Below, one piece after another: positions 12,851 through 25,375 of a DNA stretch of 64,000 bases. The notes under the pieces are model-generated. The model worked only from the letters and a program-made list of their open reading frames with translations, did no database searches and was not told where the DNA came from. Within the stretch, counting starts at the first letter, position 1. Each line of letters starts with the position of its first letter. The DNA is from Coccinella septempunctata. Taxonomy: Eukaryota > Arthropoda > Insecta > Coleoptera > Coccinellidae. The stretch lies in contig NC_058196.1 in assembly GCF_907165205.1 (NCBI RefSeq), positions 26,330,501 through 26,394,500 on the forward strand. The letters are read 5' to 3'. Made by a program: the position numbers and the translations under genes.

Positions 12851-15800
12851 TGAAATTTTTTTGATTATCCAGTGACACCTTACATGTTGATTCCCCGGCA
12901 AACTTTTCATTGCGTTTCTTGCTAACACGTAAATCTGAAAAAACAAAATATAGAAGAAGGCTCAATAGTAGATCGAAAATACTCGGCTCCACAAGGTATC
13001 TCCACACGCCACGTCACACAAACGCGCATTGAGTAACTATCATAAAATCAGGCAGTGCAATTTAAATAAGAACAACGTTTTGCCTTGAAAATTTAAGTTA
13101 TTTTAAATTATCTTCCTTCAAACTTTGCCTATTACTATTGTCCATCGATACGCCACTGCTAACGGACCCAGTTCGGTCAATTGACCTTGACTTTGCCACC
13201 TTCTACGTCATCACCCTTGCAATCGGCTTTGAACTGAATTGTTACTTCTTTCTATGTCTACTCTTGATTATCGAAAAGTGGTAGTCTTATTTTACCATAA
13301 GTGACATTGACTCTTCAGTATATAGAAGGTCTGCTGAGCCATTTGGCTCCGATTCTGACTCAGAATATTCACTAGCAAGCAATAGAGAGAAAGTTTTAGT
13401 AAAAATATGAAATGATTACTGATTAGCGACTTCGACTAATGCTAGTGAAAATGATAAATCTGAAACCGTAACTGTGAAAGCTGCAGTAAAAGGAAAGAGC
13501 AATAGCATTCACCAATGCAAGATACTGGTAGTTACTAGTGGCAATACTGCAAAAAGAGATTCTGTTATTATTTCGAAATTTAGGTGGACACAAGTACCAA
13601 AACGAAAATAATGAATCAACCAAAATTATACCATGTTTTCATAAACGTAAAAAAAGTGTACTCCTCAAAGTAAAAATTGAAATATAGAGTTTTCACAAGA
13701 TTATCACTCAAGGAATCACACCTTCTGTCGCAACTAATAATTTGTACCCTATATATTTCACTTTTTAAAATGAATAAAGTAAAAAATCGTGTAGGTTTAC
13801 AGAATTTATAAAAAATTTGACGAACTTGATCACGATATGGTTTTCAGCCTTCAATTACGAGTTCTTAGAAAATACATGGAATTTTTCGCATTTTTACGTA
13901 TACTGAATTCATGGTTGGTATTAGGAAACAAGCAATTTAGTTGGCCCTTCCTTAAAAATTAATATCATCGCTTACAGCCACAGCCACATGTCGCACAACT
14001 CCTTCAACAAATTGTATGTTAGACGCCCAAACGATACACGAAATTGCCAAAAAAGAGTTGATTGTATCTTGTTTTTAATCCGTTTTGCCAACAGCAAGGA
14101 AACAGTTATGGTATTTACACGCAGTAAATTTATAAACGTCTAGCCAAAATTTCGTTAGCGATTACAATGATATTAGGTTAGTTCGTTGTTAGAGAGAAGA
14201 GAAAAATATAGATATTAAGTACATTAGATAAGTAATTTAACATTTAGCTGCAATTTTACTCAACTGAAAGGGTTGGAATTCAAATGAACTTCTTTTTTAA
14301 CATCCGCTGTTCCATTAAATTTGCAACGGTTAACTTTACGAATGATATATGAATAATAATTTGTTTAATCGTTATATAATATACTATTATTTAACGTGTA
14401 GGAGTCAATAATAATCAGACCACTGAAAGTGTTTGAAGCATGAAAAAATTTAGTGCTTTCTTGATCAGCAATTAGCAAAATGAAATATGAGCGCTTTAGT
14501 TCCCAATTCCAATGCAGAGAACATTCTCATTTTCTGAAGCAAATATTTAATAAGGTTTTAATTTCTTCAACATATGCTCATCTAGATTTTGAAGCTATCG
14601 CTTCAAATTTTGGAAAAGAGAATTCTGATGATGTGGAGAACTATTACAAGTGTTTTCAATAGGATTAAGTATGTATATTTTTGTTTCTTATAACTCAAAT
14701 GAATGCAGCTCATTGATAAGGAGTATCATTAGGAGTTGTCCCCAATAAATAATAAAAATAAAAACAATACAATCCACATCTTTCTTTCTCTTTTTTCATT
14801 TCTTTTCTTAAATGGCTCCTTGATTAATTTTTCCTCTTTTAGTGTCCTTTGTTGTTCGTTGTTTCATGGACTTCTTTTCTATGATGAGTATTCATTGCTT
14901 ATATGTTGGCCACTTAATTTTTTTTAAATATGTTGTTTCTGTTTCAAAATGGCGTCGTTGATAACTGCGAAGCTTCAGGTCGTCCATAGTAGCCACAATG
15001 CTACAGGACTCTATGTTTTATTCATTTGGACAGGCACACCCCGGTTCGTGTAGTCCAGATTCGAATTCCTGAATGTTTAAAGGAAGGCATTCATTTCGGA
15101 CACGGGTTTCACGAGATGAATACTGATCAATAAGCCCATGCCGGGCAGAGATTAGCTATTTTCAATTTGACAGGCCGGAGGAAGCCCTTTCGGGCAACTA
15201 TCTCGGCCTGCTTCGTGATTTGAGCGCATCCGTGGAATTCCTCGGTCAGTGTGATGGATATACCGATCGGCCAATAGAGATCGTGGAAATGGCCGGTCTT
15301 TGGAACCCGTGGGTTTTTTCGTTACCTGCTGATTTCTCACAGTTGATCGAGAAATATTTCTGTGAAATGTTCGTTTTATCATTGGGATATTGTTTTTCTC
15401 ACACACCTACATATACTGGGTGTGTCTGGGTGACACCGAAAAAATTAAGGTGGGCATTTGGTATGAAATTGTTTTAAAAACCTCCCCCAGAAAATGTTTG
15501 TTTCCTTTTGTTTTAGTTGTGAAAACCTAGAAAACCTAGAAGAATTATAATTTGGTTGGCTGTTGTTCAATAAAATGCTATTTGACATGAGCTTGCAATA
15601 CAAATATGTTTTTCTCGTAAATGCTTAAGTTGTCGAAAAAACTTGCTGAATTAAAAAAGTTCGTATATGAATTGGGCTTTTCAGCCATGTTTCTTCAAAA
15701 GGAAAATTTTTATTCAAAAAAAAGTTGTGAGAAAAAATATCTCAGAGGTTCACTATTTCAACCCTGTCTGAGCATACTTCAGTGTTAAAAAAATTCCAAT

Positions 15801-16849
15801 ATGTGTAATTCTATTGTCAAATGATATTTAAAAAGTTTCGCGTTTTTAGCTTAATATACAGGGAAAATAAAAAAGAAAAACAATTTTTTTTGTTAATCTT
15901 CGGAGGGGTGGAACATTTCCGAGGGTACGTTTTTCAAAAAATTTTATACCAAATACCCACTTCAATTTTCCTCAATGAATCAACCCATAAACTTTTGTAT
16001 CTATTTACACTCTGTATGTTCACTTTCCCCCTACATATCCTCTTTCAGCAGTTTCATTATAGTAATTTTTCAAAGACAATTAGAAAAATTGCAGATTTTA
16101 ATCTGCAAATAACAAAAAAATGCATTTATGAATAAAAGAGGTGTCTATTGATCAGCAAACTTGAATCTTTAGCTGAATAGTTTCGACGTTCATGATGAAA
16201 TTCAAAAAGTTCCTAATATGGACGACCACTAACACGATTACAATAATCAAGCTCTATTTAACGAGGTTGGGTAGTTCAGGAAATCGAAAAAACTAGTTGT
16301 GGCTCGTTCAATCCACTCAAGTGGCTGGTCATCATAATATAGAATGATATTTAAATGTACCTGTTTTGTTTCCAAACAGAAAAACATCGAATCGAAGCGG
16401 AACGAATGGATGCAATCACTGTATATGAGCTTTCAATCAACAAATGTCCGAAAAACATTGGCTACTTAATGGTTCTAGGTTGGGTTTTTCAACGGAATCA
16501 AAAAAAATTCTAATACATTGTTATTGTTGGCTACTACGATAAATTCTAAATATCATTAACTCGGTGTTGAGATTTCGTGAACAATACTCAAAACCTCATA
16601 TGATTGAAACTTCCAAAAACGTGAAAGTCAGGCGAAATATTTTACAAGATCAATTTTCAACAAAAAGTTAGTATGGTTTGTATTTTCTCAATTTGAGATC
16701 ATTTTCTCGAAGAAAAAATAGTTTTATTCAATATCTCTACAATCAGAGAATTGGTATAACACTGATATTTGTTTTTCAACCCTTATCTAGTGTTATTCCG
16801 TCAAGTTTTAGGCTAACTAAAACTATGTATATTGTAGAAAATTAAGCTT
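12851..16849. other. Non-coding DNA
   Basis: Mostly AT-rich with short chance frames. 15060-15320 is a GC-richer unique block (contains CCGATCGGCCAATAGAGATC). 15600-16140 looks repeat-derived (ATACAGGGAAAATAAAAAAG at 15847). No gene recognised. Confidence 0.5.
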
Positions 16850-17845
16850 ACAAGAATGTATTGATATCTAGTTAGCCTATACCAGTTCTATGGATAAAAA
16901 AAATTGCGTTACCATAGCAACGAACAATAACTCATAAGAAGTGTCAGTGTGAAGTTTGAGGTCGAAAAAGTAAACCAGAGTTACGCAATAAAGTGAAAAA
17001 AAGAAGATGTCCACCGAAAATGTGAAAATCGAAAAATTGGAGTATCGAGCCATCATCAAGTACCGGTATTTAAAAGGGTAAGCAGATTTACGAAGATATG
17101 CTTAATACCCTTTGTGATCAATGTCCCTCGTATGCGACCGTGAAAAATTGGACTGCATATCAAAGGAGGTAAATTTTCCATTGAAGATGATGACCGATCG
17201 GGAAGGCCAGTTTCTGTGTCAGTCCCCGAAAATATCGATGCAGTTCATGACATGATTTTATCAGACCGTCGAGTTGGGCTGAAACGGATATCTGAAGTAT
17301 TGAATATTTCATACGAACGTGTTCATCATATATAGTTCACGTCAATTTGGACATGAGAAAAATTGCTGCAAAATGGATCCCTAAATGTTTGAATGTTGAC
17401 CAAAAGCGTGCAAGGGTAGAAGCATCGCGTTCGATCTGTGCTCGATTTGAAAACGATGTAGACTTCTTGAAACGGATTGTTACTATGGATGAGACTTGGG
17501 TACATTTCTACGATCCAGAAACAAAGTAACAATCGATGGAATGGCGACACTCTGGTTCTCCAAGACCTAAGAAGTTTCGTGTCCAAAAATCTGCTGGAAA
17601 TGTTCATGCTTCAGTTTTTTGGGATTGCCATGGAGTAATCATGATTGATACATAACCGGAGAATACTATTCAACATTACTGACCACTCTACGGGAAAAAA
17701 TTAAAGAGAAAAGACGCGGAAAGCTATCCAAAGGTGTTTTGTTTTTGCAGGACAAACCTCCTGCACACAAATGTCATGTTGCCATGCAAAAAATTCGTGA
17801 TTTAGGGTTTGAATTACTAGAAAATCCGTCTTATTCACAAGGGTT
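16850..17845 (+). pseudogene. mariner transposon relic, 3' truncated
   Basis: Same family as the element at 39199: the 5' terminal sequence (ATCTAGTTAGCCTA at about 16868), the leader, and the transposase segments WIPKCLNVDQKRARVEASR and VTMDETWVHFYDPETK match closely. It is broken by frameshifts near 17115-17175, an in-frame TAG at about 17333, and CAG changed to TAA just after DPETK (17527). Similarity stops at about 17845, just before the YSPDLAPSDYHLF block, so the last quarter and the 3' TIR are lost. It lies on the 3' side of Dfd. Confidence 0.88.
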
Positions 17846-18229
17846 TTGAACAGCAATGTATAATGTACATAACTCGTCTGAAGTCCCAACAAAAAACGAA
17901 ATATTCCTTGGCTCATTTACTTATAATCTAACTCATCTAGATTAACTTTGTTTTAATCCAAAAGCAATGACGTCGAAGAGGATTTTCAGGGGTTAAGGAG
18001 CATCAAGTCGGCTAGATTGACAGGCAATTAACTCACTGGCTTGAAAGAGATCCAACTGATAGATGCCCACTGAATCTTAATGTCTTCTCGACTAACCTCT
18101 GCGTTTCCAACATGTTCCACTGGTTTTCCTTCGAGTAATTTCATTCGAAACATTTTAATTATAAAAGGTTCAATAATTACCCGAGTAGTCGTGTGAATAT
18201 GAGGTAATTAAAGGTATTTTGCTTGTCTT

Positions 18230-18330
18230 GGAAAAGTGTTAATTATTCAGTTAATTAATCACGCTCCATAAGCAGAGCTGACTGCGACTTATTGATTGTT
18301 TTCACACTGCTAATTACGCCTGCTGAGAGC
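18230..18330. promoter_or_regulatory. Candidate homeodomain-site cluster
   Basis: Several TAAT cores lie within 100 bases (TTAATTATTCAGTTAATTAA, CTAATTACGCC). ATTAATCA at 18254-18261 is the reverse of TGATTAAT, an Exd/Hox-type composite site. The block looks single-copy. Enhancer function is inference only; AT-rich DNA produces TAAT often. Confidence 0.28.
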
Positions 18331-18869
18331 ATAAGAAATTTTCCTCAGCTAGGAATTAAAACAACATTCGGTTAGGATTTTATATCGAGCTTGGTACAAT
18401 TCTTCACATTTTCATTATAATTTATTACAGCCGATTGAGATTATGTTTTTTTATGTATTGTAATTGTAGTTTTGTTAGTTGTTTTTCTGTCACAAAATTC
18501 TGTATTCCTCAGTCAGAAAAGGTACTGGAATTATTAAATTGACTCTACAATGCTATAGAATGTGATGATTTTGCCATTGTCGTCACGAATGAATTAAACA
18601 TACCACCTTTTACCAGATTCAGCTACCAGTTTTGCGTTTTAACACCAACAAACGTGGGAGTATCTATCAATCATAGCCCCGCAGGACAGTAAGAGATCTC
18701 TATTTAAACAATTACCCCGAGATATTATAATAAGTGATTCTATTAGGTCAGAAATTCGCCGAGTCATTCGAAAAAAATAAAAGATTGATTGTGGTCCGAC
18801 GGCATTACAAGTGAAAATTTGTATGGAATCCTGATGGAAGTTGTCAAAGGCTCCTCTCCTCCAGTTGTT

Positions 18870-19000
18870 AATGTTGACTGATTATCCGTTTTTCGATGGG
18901 CCAGATCGAACTCAATTAATTTGTCGTTTGTTTGCGTCGCTAAACGATAGTCTATTAACGATTGGGGGAGTAAAACGGCAGATTTGATTTTTTCAAATTA
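18870..19000. promoter_or_regulatory. Unique block with TAAT/ATTA cores
   Basis: CTCAATTAATTTGTCG and TCTATTAACGATTGGGGG lie close together in otherwise unremarkable single-copy DNA. Low-confidence regulatory candidate. Confidence 0.2.
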
Positions 19001-21259
19001 ATGGTGATCCTATGAGGAAATTTGAGCATTATGGAACTTTTCATGGAGTGATTCGCTTGAAATATTCTCGAAGGAATCAAGTACAAATAATTTCAATCTG
19101 AAATAATAAGAAATAAAGAGTTTTGACTAGTTAAAATATTCAAGTACACAATGTTATGAAAGGAGCATTAGTTTTAGAATATTTTTACTACCTACACTCA
19201 ACAAGATATCAACTAATGGAACTTTCTGTGGCTATACTAGATGTCGATTTTTACCATATTTTTCGTAATCTGCCAACTACATCAATAATGCTACATTGTA
19301 CTACATTTTTGGAGTGAAATATTGAAAATATCTCAGAATTGTCTTGACCTTAATGTATTGAATGAATATTTTTAAATTCTTGGTTTTGATTCGCGACTAC
19401 AACAGGGTGAAACTCCTATTATAGTCGTATACATCTCCAATTCCATCAATCCCAGCTTGATATGACAGTCTATTATAAATTACAGAGGAACCTCGACTGA
19501 TCTTTTTGTGGTCCAAGGTCTATTATATCTGCCTCTTGACCGCGGTTGGTAGAATCCCACATATTTTAAACCAATTTCTATACCAGATTGGCGTATACCT
19601 CATACTGAGTGTATGTTATTCCAGAGCTTACAGCAACTGTCAGTTAAATTCTTAGTATATTGTTTCTACAGGATCGTCATGGATGATTGTCACATCGTAG
19701 TGGGCGTCAATGTTCAAATTCTATGTTCGAAATACCCCAGTAGAGATCAGAATAAAGTAAGCCCTATATACATTGATAGATTCTTCGAGCCAGGAGTTAT
19801 ATTTGGTGGGGAGGGCATTATTTTATATTTAAAATTTTGTTGATTGTGTTGTGTTTGTTGATATAATGGTATAAAATAAGTATATCTTTATAAATGTTTT
19901 ATAAGTTATATGTTTGATAGAAAACTACTCTGAGATTTATTCTAATTTGAAGGGGGAAATAAAATCATTTTTCGATGTTCAAAAAAAGAGATTTCGCCCA
20001 AGTTCTCAAAGGGGAACTATTCTTGTGATAAATCTCTTAATTTCATCGACCTACGTCCAGCCGTTCGGTCTTAACGAATTTTTAAGCGAACAAATATTTT
20101 TAGGAATTTTTGGGTGGTCAACTTTCGACATTGGTAACTCCCACAAATATCATAGAAAAAATATGATACATATTTTGAAATAGCAATCTCTTCTAGAAGT
20201 AAATATTTGAATTTTTAAAAATATTTCTCTCAAGTTCTCAAGGAGGGGGCCTCCCACTGGAACCATCCTTGGCCACTGATTTCTTTACTTTATACTCATT
20301 ACCCAAGAATTATTTTCGAATTGCGCTGGTATTATAAACAAAGAAAATTTTGTAAAAATATTATCCGGGAAATTCACCCAAATATCACACGAATTTTCTG
20401 AAAATTCCTTGAACCTATAGGGGACCCGAGGAGAATATTGAATAATTATTCTTCGAGGTGCACACCCTGTATATAGGCGAGCCAACATCGCTTTGATACG
20501 CCGCTCAATTATGTCGAAACCGTGTGGGCTGACCCATCAGAACGACCCGTCCCTGTTTACCGACTGACACTCACCCGACCCTGAAAAATATTAAATTAAC
20601 TGTGCCGTTGTTGTCGGAATAGAACTTGGATTCGATGAACCCGAATACATTGGAATTTAAGGCTCACTTATTGAATCGTTATGAGATCTTTTTACCGCAG
20701 TTTCATCGTAATCCACCTGAAGATGCTTTCGTAAGACCGAAACTCTTGTAGTAGCTTTTTGTAGTGGAACATTTCAGTGTGGAACACATATCAATATTTG
20801 TTGATGGTTTCAGCAAGAAACGAAAAATATAAACATCCTCATCAGTTCAGTGAGGGGTTGGAAAAATGGTACGGCCCTGATTTACTCAAACTGAAAATTA
20901 TATTGTAATTCCTCGTTGAATTTGTGACCGAATGTTTTTCCTGCCTTTTTTGTATGAGGTGCCGTTTTTATGCAGAAAATAAAATATCTGAAGGTGTTTT
21001 ATCATTTATTTAATACGAGTATATTATACAGGTTTTTTTTTCGTAATTATTTAAAGTATTCTTTTAGGTCTGGATTGGAGAAACAAAATTTGACAGAATG
21101 CCGAGGTTGCGATTTATTCAAATCCGTTTTCAAAGCTTCACAATAGATGATACAAAATTAAAACGCAAAAAAGTGATGGCAACATCACAAATTAGCAAAG
21201 AAAACATCGAAAAAACAAAACAAAAATTGTATATGAACAATCTACTACATATTTAACTA
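19001..21259. other. Non-coding DNA
   Basis: 19900-20480 is probably an old repeat ending in CACACCCTGTATATAGG at about 20460. 20480-20740 is a GC-richer unique block (GACCCATCAGAACGACCCGT). No gene recognised. Confidence 0.45.
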
Positions 21260-21859
21260 TACAGGGCATCTGTAGCGAAGGACTTCACGACATGATTCCC
21301 CGATGAAAATTAACAGGGGTAGTTCATATAATTTTTTTTTCGAAATCGATCACACTTTTAAGACACTACTTGAAAAGTCGTTGACGAGTTGAGGATTTTT
21401 AATTTTTTCTACCTATACCAAAACACACTGAGTCATAAAACTCTACATAATAGGCAGCCCTATAAGCAGATATTGCTAACACAATTTTTTCGATCTCTTA
21501 ACTTTTTTATTAGGGGTTGAAAATAGCAACCCCTTATGATTCTCCTTCTATAATTGTTCTCGTAGGAAAGACTTGCGAAAAATATGATTTTCAACTCCTA
21601 ATAATAAAGTTGTGGGTTCGAAAAAAATTGTGTAAGCAACATACACTTAGTGCTTCATATTTTGTAGAGTTTTTTGGCTCAGTGTTTTTAAAATCCGTAA
21701 AATAATTATAAAATATGGATTCGTCAACACCTTCGACTGTATTTTGGAAGGGAAGTTGATTTTGGAAAAAATTCATATGAACTACCCCTGCTAATTTTCA
21801 TCAAGGAATGATGTCCTTGAGTCCTTCGCATTCATTTACAGTTTACAGAGTACCCTGTG
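21260..21859. mobile_element. 600-bp foldback element (long inverted repeat)
   Basis: The left end TACAGGGCATC and right end read in reverse CACAGGGTACT are bounded by TA on both sides. Inverted matching runs through almost the whole element: GAAAATTAACAGGGGTAGTT near 21304 mirrors CTACCCCTGCTAATTTTC near 21784, and CACTGAG...AAAACTCTACA at 21427-21447 mirrors the segment at about 21665-21685. RNA from it would form a hairpin of about 250 bp per arm with a short loop near 21535-21590. There is no coding sequence. It is a non-autonomous element of the MITE/foldback type. Confidence 0.8.
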
Positions 21860-23079
21860 TAGAAGCTATCAATATGGAGAAGGGTTGAATGTTGTATCAC
21901 TTCTGAGATAGGTTATTTTGAATATTTGTTTGTTGTAATTTTGCTCCTATATATTTATATCTAAGTATTATTTTCTGTTATTGTTTGTTTTCTGTTTCTG
22001 TTATTTTTAGTTTTATTGCATTAGTGCCTATTTATGTCATAATCCTTTAGTCTTTATCATCGTCACTGTCTTAATTTAAGAAAACCTTCAACCACCCATG
22101 TCTCTGAATTTGAATCATTTGCAAATAAATGTTATATAGAAAACTCTCGTTATTTTTCATAGAGTTTGAAGTTTTTTGCACTTATTACCTAACACCCTGT
22201 GAAGTTCTGTAATCTGAGCTTTAAATAGAACTGGTCCATTTTATAAGTACCTACCTATACAAGATTTGTCGAAAAATAAAATGGTTACAATTGAATTTGA
22301 GGGCTTCATTTGAACTTCCTCGTAATCTACCATCGTGCAAGCTGTTACTTCTTCACTACAGACCATAAAAACGATATACCTAAAGCTCACCATGCGTAAA
22401 ATCGAACGACAAACAATTTTAAACGCAGTCGCACAAATCCGATCGAGAAATCATTAATATCGACAATTTTTCACGGTCTATGCAAATATGACAAATGCCA
22501 AAAAGCGAAAGAATAAAGGGGATCGAACCGGAGGATGCTAAAAAACTACCCCAGTGCCCGTTCAAGCGTACGCGGCGCGGCAAACAAAATAATCTCCCTG
22601 CGGGGCCAGCAGCGTCTGAATAGCTTCCCTTCCCCCAAAATGTGGAACACATGAGAAAGTTTTTTGTCCCGGCAAGTCGGGCGCCATTTTACGCCGACCG
22701 ATGGCCTGTTGTGTAAAAATAGTTCAGCCAAGCATGCTCTCCCCTAGATTGGCAGAAAGGGGGTCCATGCTGCCCTTCGTAAGATGGGTCGGAGCGATCA
22801 AGCGGAGCGTAAGGGACGTTGACGCAGGCTACCATTGTTGATGGGAACGGGGCATAACGACGGTCGCCTGGGATTCGGTTTTAATCTGCGATAGGGGGAG
22901 GTTTGGAGTTTTATCGCGAAATTGTAACGTGCTGCGTTCGGAATTCCGGATCGCAAGACCAAGATTAAATTGAACGGGGCAGTCGTGAATTAGGATGCAA
23001 ATTTGGAACGTCGAAAGCCTTATCTGCACTCTACATTATTTATCAGTCATAACATTGTCAGCATAAACTTCCTCAAACG
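21860..23079. other. Non-coding; GC-rich block at 22530-23030
   Basis: The first part is AT-rich. 22530-23030 is GC-rich and single-copy here, with frames on the minus strand that show no family features. It is a possible conserved non-coding element. Confidence 0.4.
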
Positions 23080-23496
23080 TCGATGCTTTTCTTCCAATTG
23101 AAGCAAAAAAGTCTTTGGGTCAGTTAAAAAATACTCGAGACAGAACGGTTGAACCGATCTCAATGAAATTTCATGATTTATCACAAGAAGTGTTGCCCTT
23201 TCAGACTATGTATAACATTCAGATCTACGATGATTTTCCTGAAAGATACGCGACTCGAAAGTAGACCTTAAAAAATTTCCCAAGAAGATGGGGTCAGTTA
23301 AAACTTCCTCAAGACTGAACAGTTATACGAAGATGGATGAAATTCTCAGATTTATTACCATAAGAGTTTCACTTTGAGAATATGTATCACATTTGGATCT
23401 GCGATGATTTTCCTGGAAGATATGCGACTCGAAATTTGACCTTAGAAAAATTCCCAAAAAGTTGGGTTCAGTTGAAACTTCTTCAAGACCTTATTA
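23080..23496. repeat. Family C tandem repeat, left border of satellite array 1
   Basis: A unit of about 174 bases recurs about two and a half times. GATGATTTTCCTG occurs at 23229 and 23403, followed each time by AAGATA(C/T)GCGACTCGAAA. The run ends where the 494-bp satellite begins. Confidence 0.75.
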
Positions 23497-25126
23497 TTTT
23501 CTCCTAAACAGTGTCAGATATTGGAATTTCTGGTATGAAAACATAGGTTTTCGAACACGCTGAATCTAATGCAAGCAATTTCGAAAGCCTATCTCCCTTC
23601 GTTTAGAATTTCATCTTGGAAATGGCATTTTTCAAAAATTGCAATTTTCAATCTGCGATATCTCCTGTTATATTCGTCTGATCGAATTGGGATTTCCGTT
23701 TATATAATCAGCGTTGCCTAGGCTTCTACCCTAGCACAAAAACTCGATTTCGAAAATTTCGATTTTTCGGGTCAAAAATGAGCAAGGGGTTGGACCCCCC
23801 TAAAATGATCTATTTGCTTCTCTATCTGAAAATCAGGATGTTCTATTACTGTTTTAGGATATGAAGTGCATAGAAATTGTTTTGAAGATTGTAGAAAACC
23901 AAATAGTTGATGATTCAATTGAGAATTGCACTCCAGAGAGCACTTCGAAGTCAACTCGAAAATGAAAAGTGGAAAAACAAAAAAAAATATTTTCTCCTTA
24001 ACTGGGTCAGATATTTGAAATTTTGATATGGAAATATAGGTTCTCGAACACGCTGAATCTATTGCGAGCAATTTCGAAAGCCTATCTCTTGTCGTTTAGA
24101 TTTTCATCTCGGAAATGGCATTTTTCAAAAATTGCAACTTTCAATCTGCGATATCTCCTGTTATATTCGTCTGATCGAATTGGGATTTCCGGTTGTATAA
24201 TCAGCGTTGCCTAGGCTTCCACCCTAGCACAAAAATTCGATTTCGAAAATCCTGATTTTTTGGGTCAAAAATGAGCAAGGGGTTAGACCCCCCTAAAATG
24301 ACCTATTTGCTACTTTGTCTAAAAATCAGGATGTTCTATTACTGTCTTCGGATAACTTGTGCATAGAATTCGTCTTAAAGATTCTAGAAAACCAAACAGT
24401 TGATGATTCAATTGAGAATTGCACTCCAGAGAGCTCTCCGAAGTCAACTCGAAAATGAAAAGTGGAAAAACAAAAAAAATATTTTCTCCTAAACAGTGTC
24501 AGATATTGAAAGGTTCGGTATGAAAATATAGGTTTTCGAACACGCTGAATCTATTGCAAGCAATTTCGAAAGCCTATCTCCCTTCGTTTAGAATTTCATC
24601 TTGGAAATGGCATTTTTCAAAAATTGCAATTTTCAATCTGCGATATCTCCTGTTATATTCGTCTGATCCCATTGGGATTTCCGGTTATATAATCAGCGGT
24701 GCCTAGGCTTCCACCCTAGCACAAAAACTCGATTTCGAAAATCCCGATTTTTTGGGTCAAAAATGAGCAAGGGGTTAGACCCCCCTAAAATGATCTATTT
24801 GCTACTCTATCTGAAAATCAGGATGTTCTATTACTGTTTTAGGATATGGAGTGCATAGAAATTGTTTTGAAGATTGTAGAAAACCAAATAGTTGATGATT
24901 CAATAGAGAATTGCACTCTAGAGAGTTCTTCAAAGTCAACTCGAAAATGAAAAGTGGAAAAACAAAAAAAATTATTTTCTCCTGAACTGGGGCCGACATT
25001 TGAAATTTTGGTATGCAAATATAGGTTTTCGAACACGCTGAATATATTGCGAGTAATTATGAAAGCCTATATCACTTTGTTCAGATTTTCATCTTGGAAA
25101 TGGCATTTTTTTAAAATTGCAAATTT
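23497..25126. repeat. 494-bp satellite, array 1 (about 3.3 monomers)
   Basis: The block GTCAAAAATGAGCAAGGGGT recurs at about 23771, 24264 and 24756, giving periods of 493 and 492 bases. The rest of each monomer also repeats (e.g. CTGCGATATCTCCTGTTATA, CACCCTAGCACAAAAA). Monomers of this array share variants distinguishing them from array 2. The array is bordered on both sides by the family C repeat. Confidence 0.92.
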
Positions 25127-25375
25127 CACTTGGGAATTCGTCAAGACCGAACGGTTGCGCCGAGATGGATGAACTTCTCAGATTTATTACTAGAAGAATT
25201 GCTCTATCATAGTATGTATCACATTCAGATCTACGATAATTATCCAGAAGGTAAAACTACTCGAAAGCTGTCGAGATTTATCATTAGGAAGGTTGCTCTT
25301 TTAGTTTTCAGTATGTATCACGCTTAAATCTACTATGATTTTTCTGATATATACCCAACTCGAAAGTTTAAAAAT
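25127..25375. repeat. Family C repeat, right border of satellite array 1
   Basis: The same blocks as at 23080-23496 resume: TCAAGACCGAACGGTTG, CTCAGATTTATTAC, AGTATGTATCACATTCAGAT and the ACTCGAAAG end. This follows directly on the last satellite monomer. Confidence 0.7.

Noticed and set aside
15040..15090. Possible tRNA B-box (GATTCGAATTCC)
   Set aside because: No matching A-box at the right spacing and no cloverleaf arms could be drawn.
23497..25126. Regularly spaced repeats considered as a CRISPR-like array
   Set aside because: The period of about 494 bases with the whole monomer conserved is a eukaryotic satellite, not short repeats with unique spacers.
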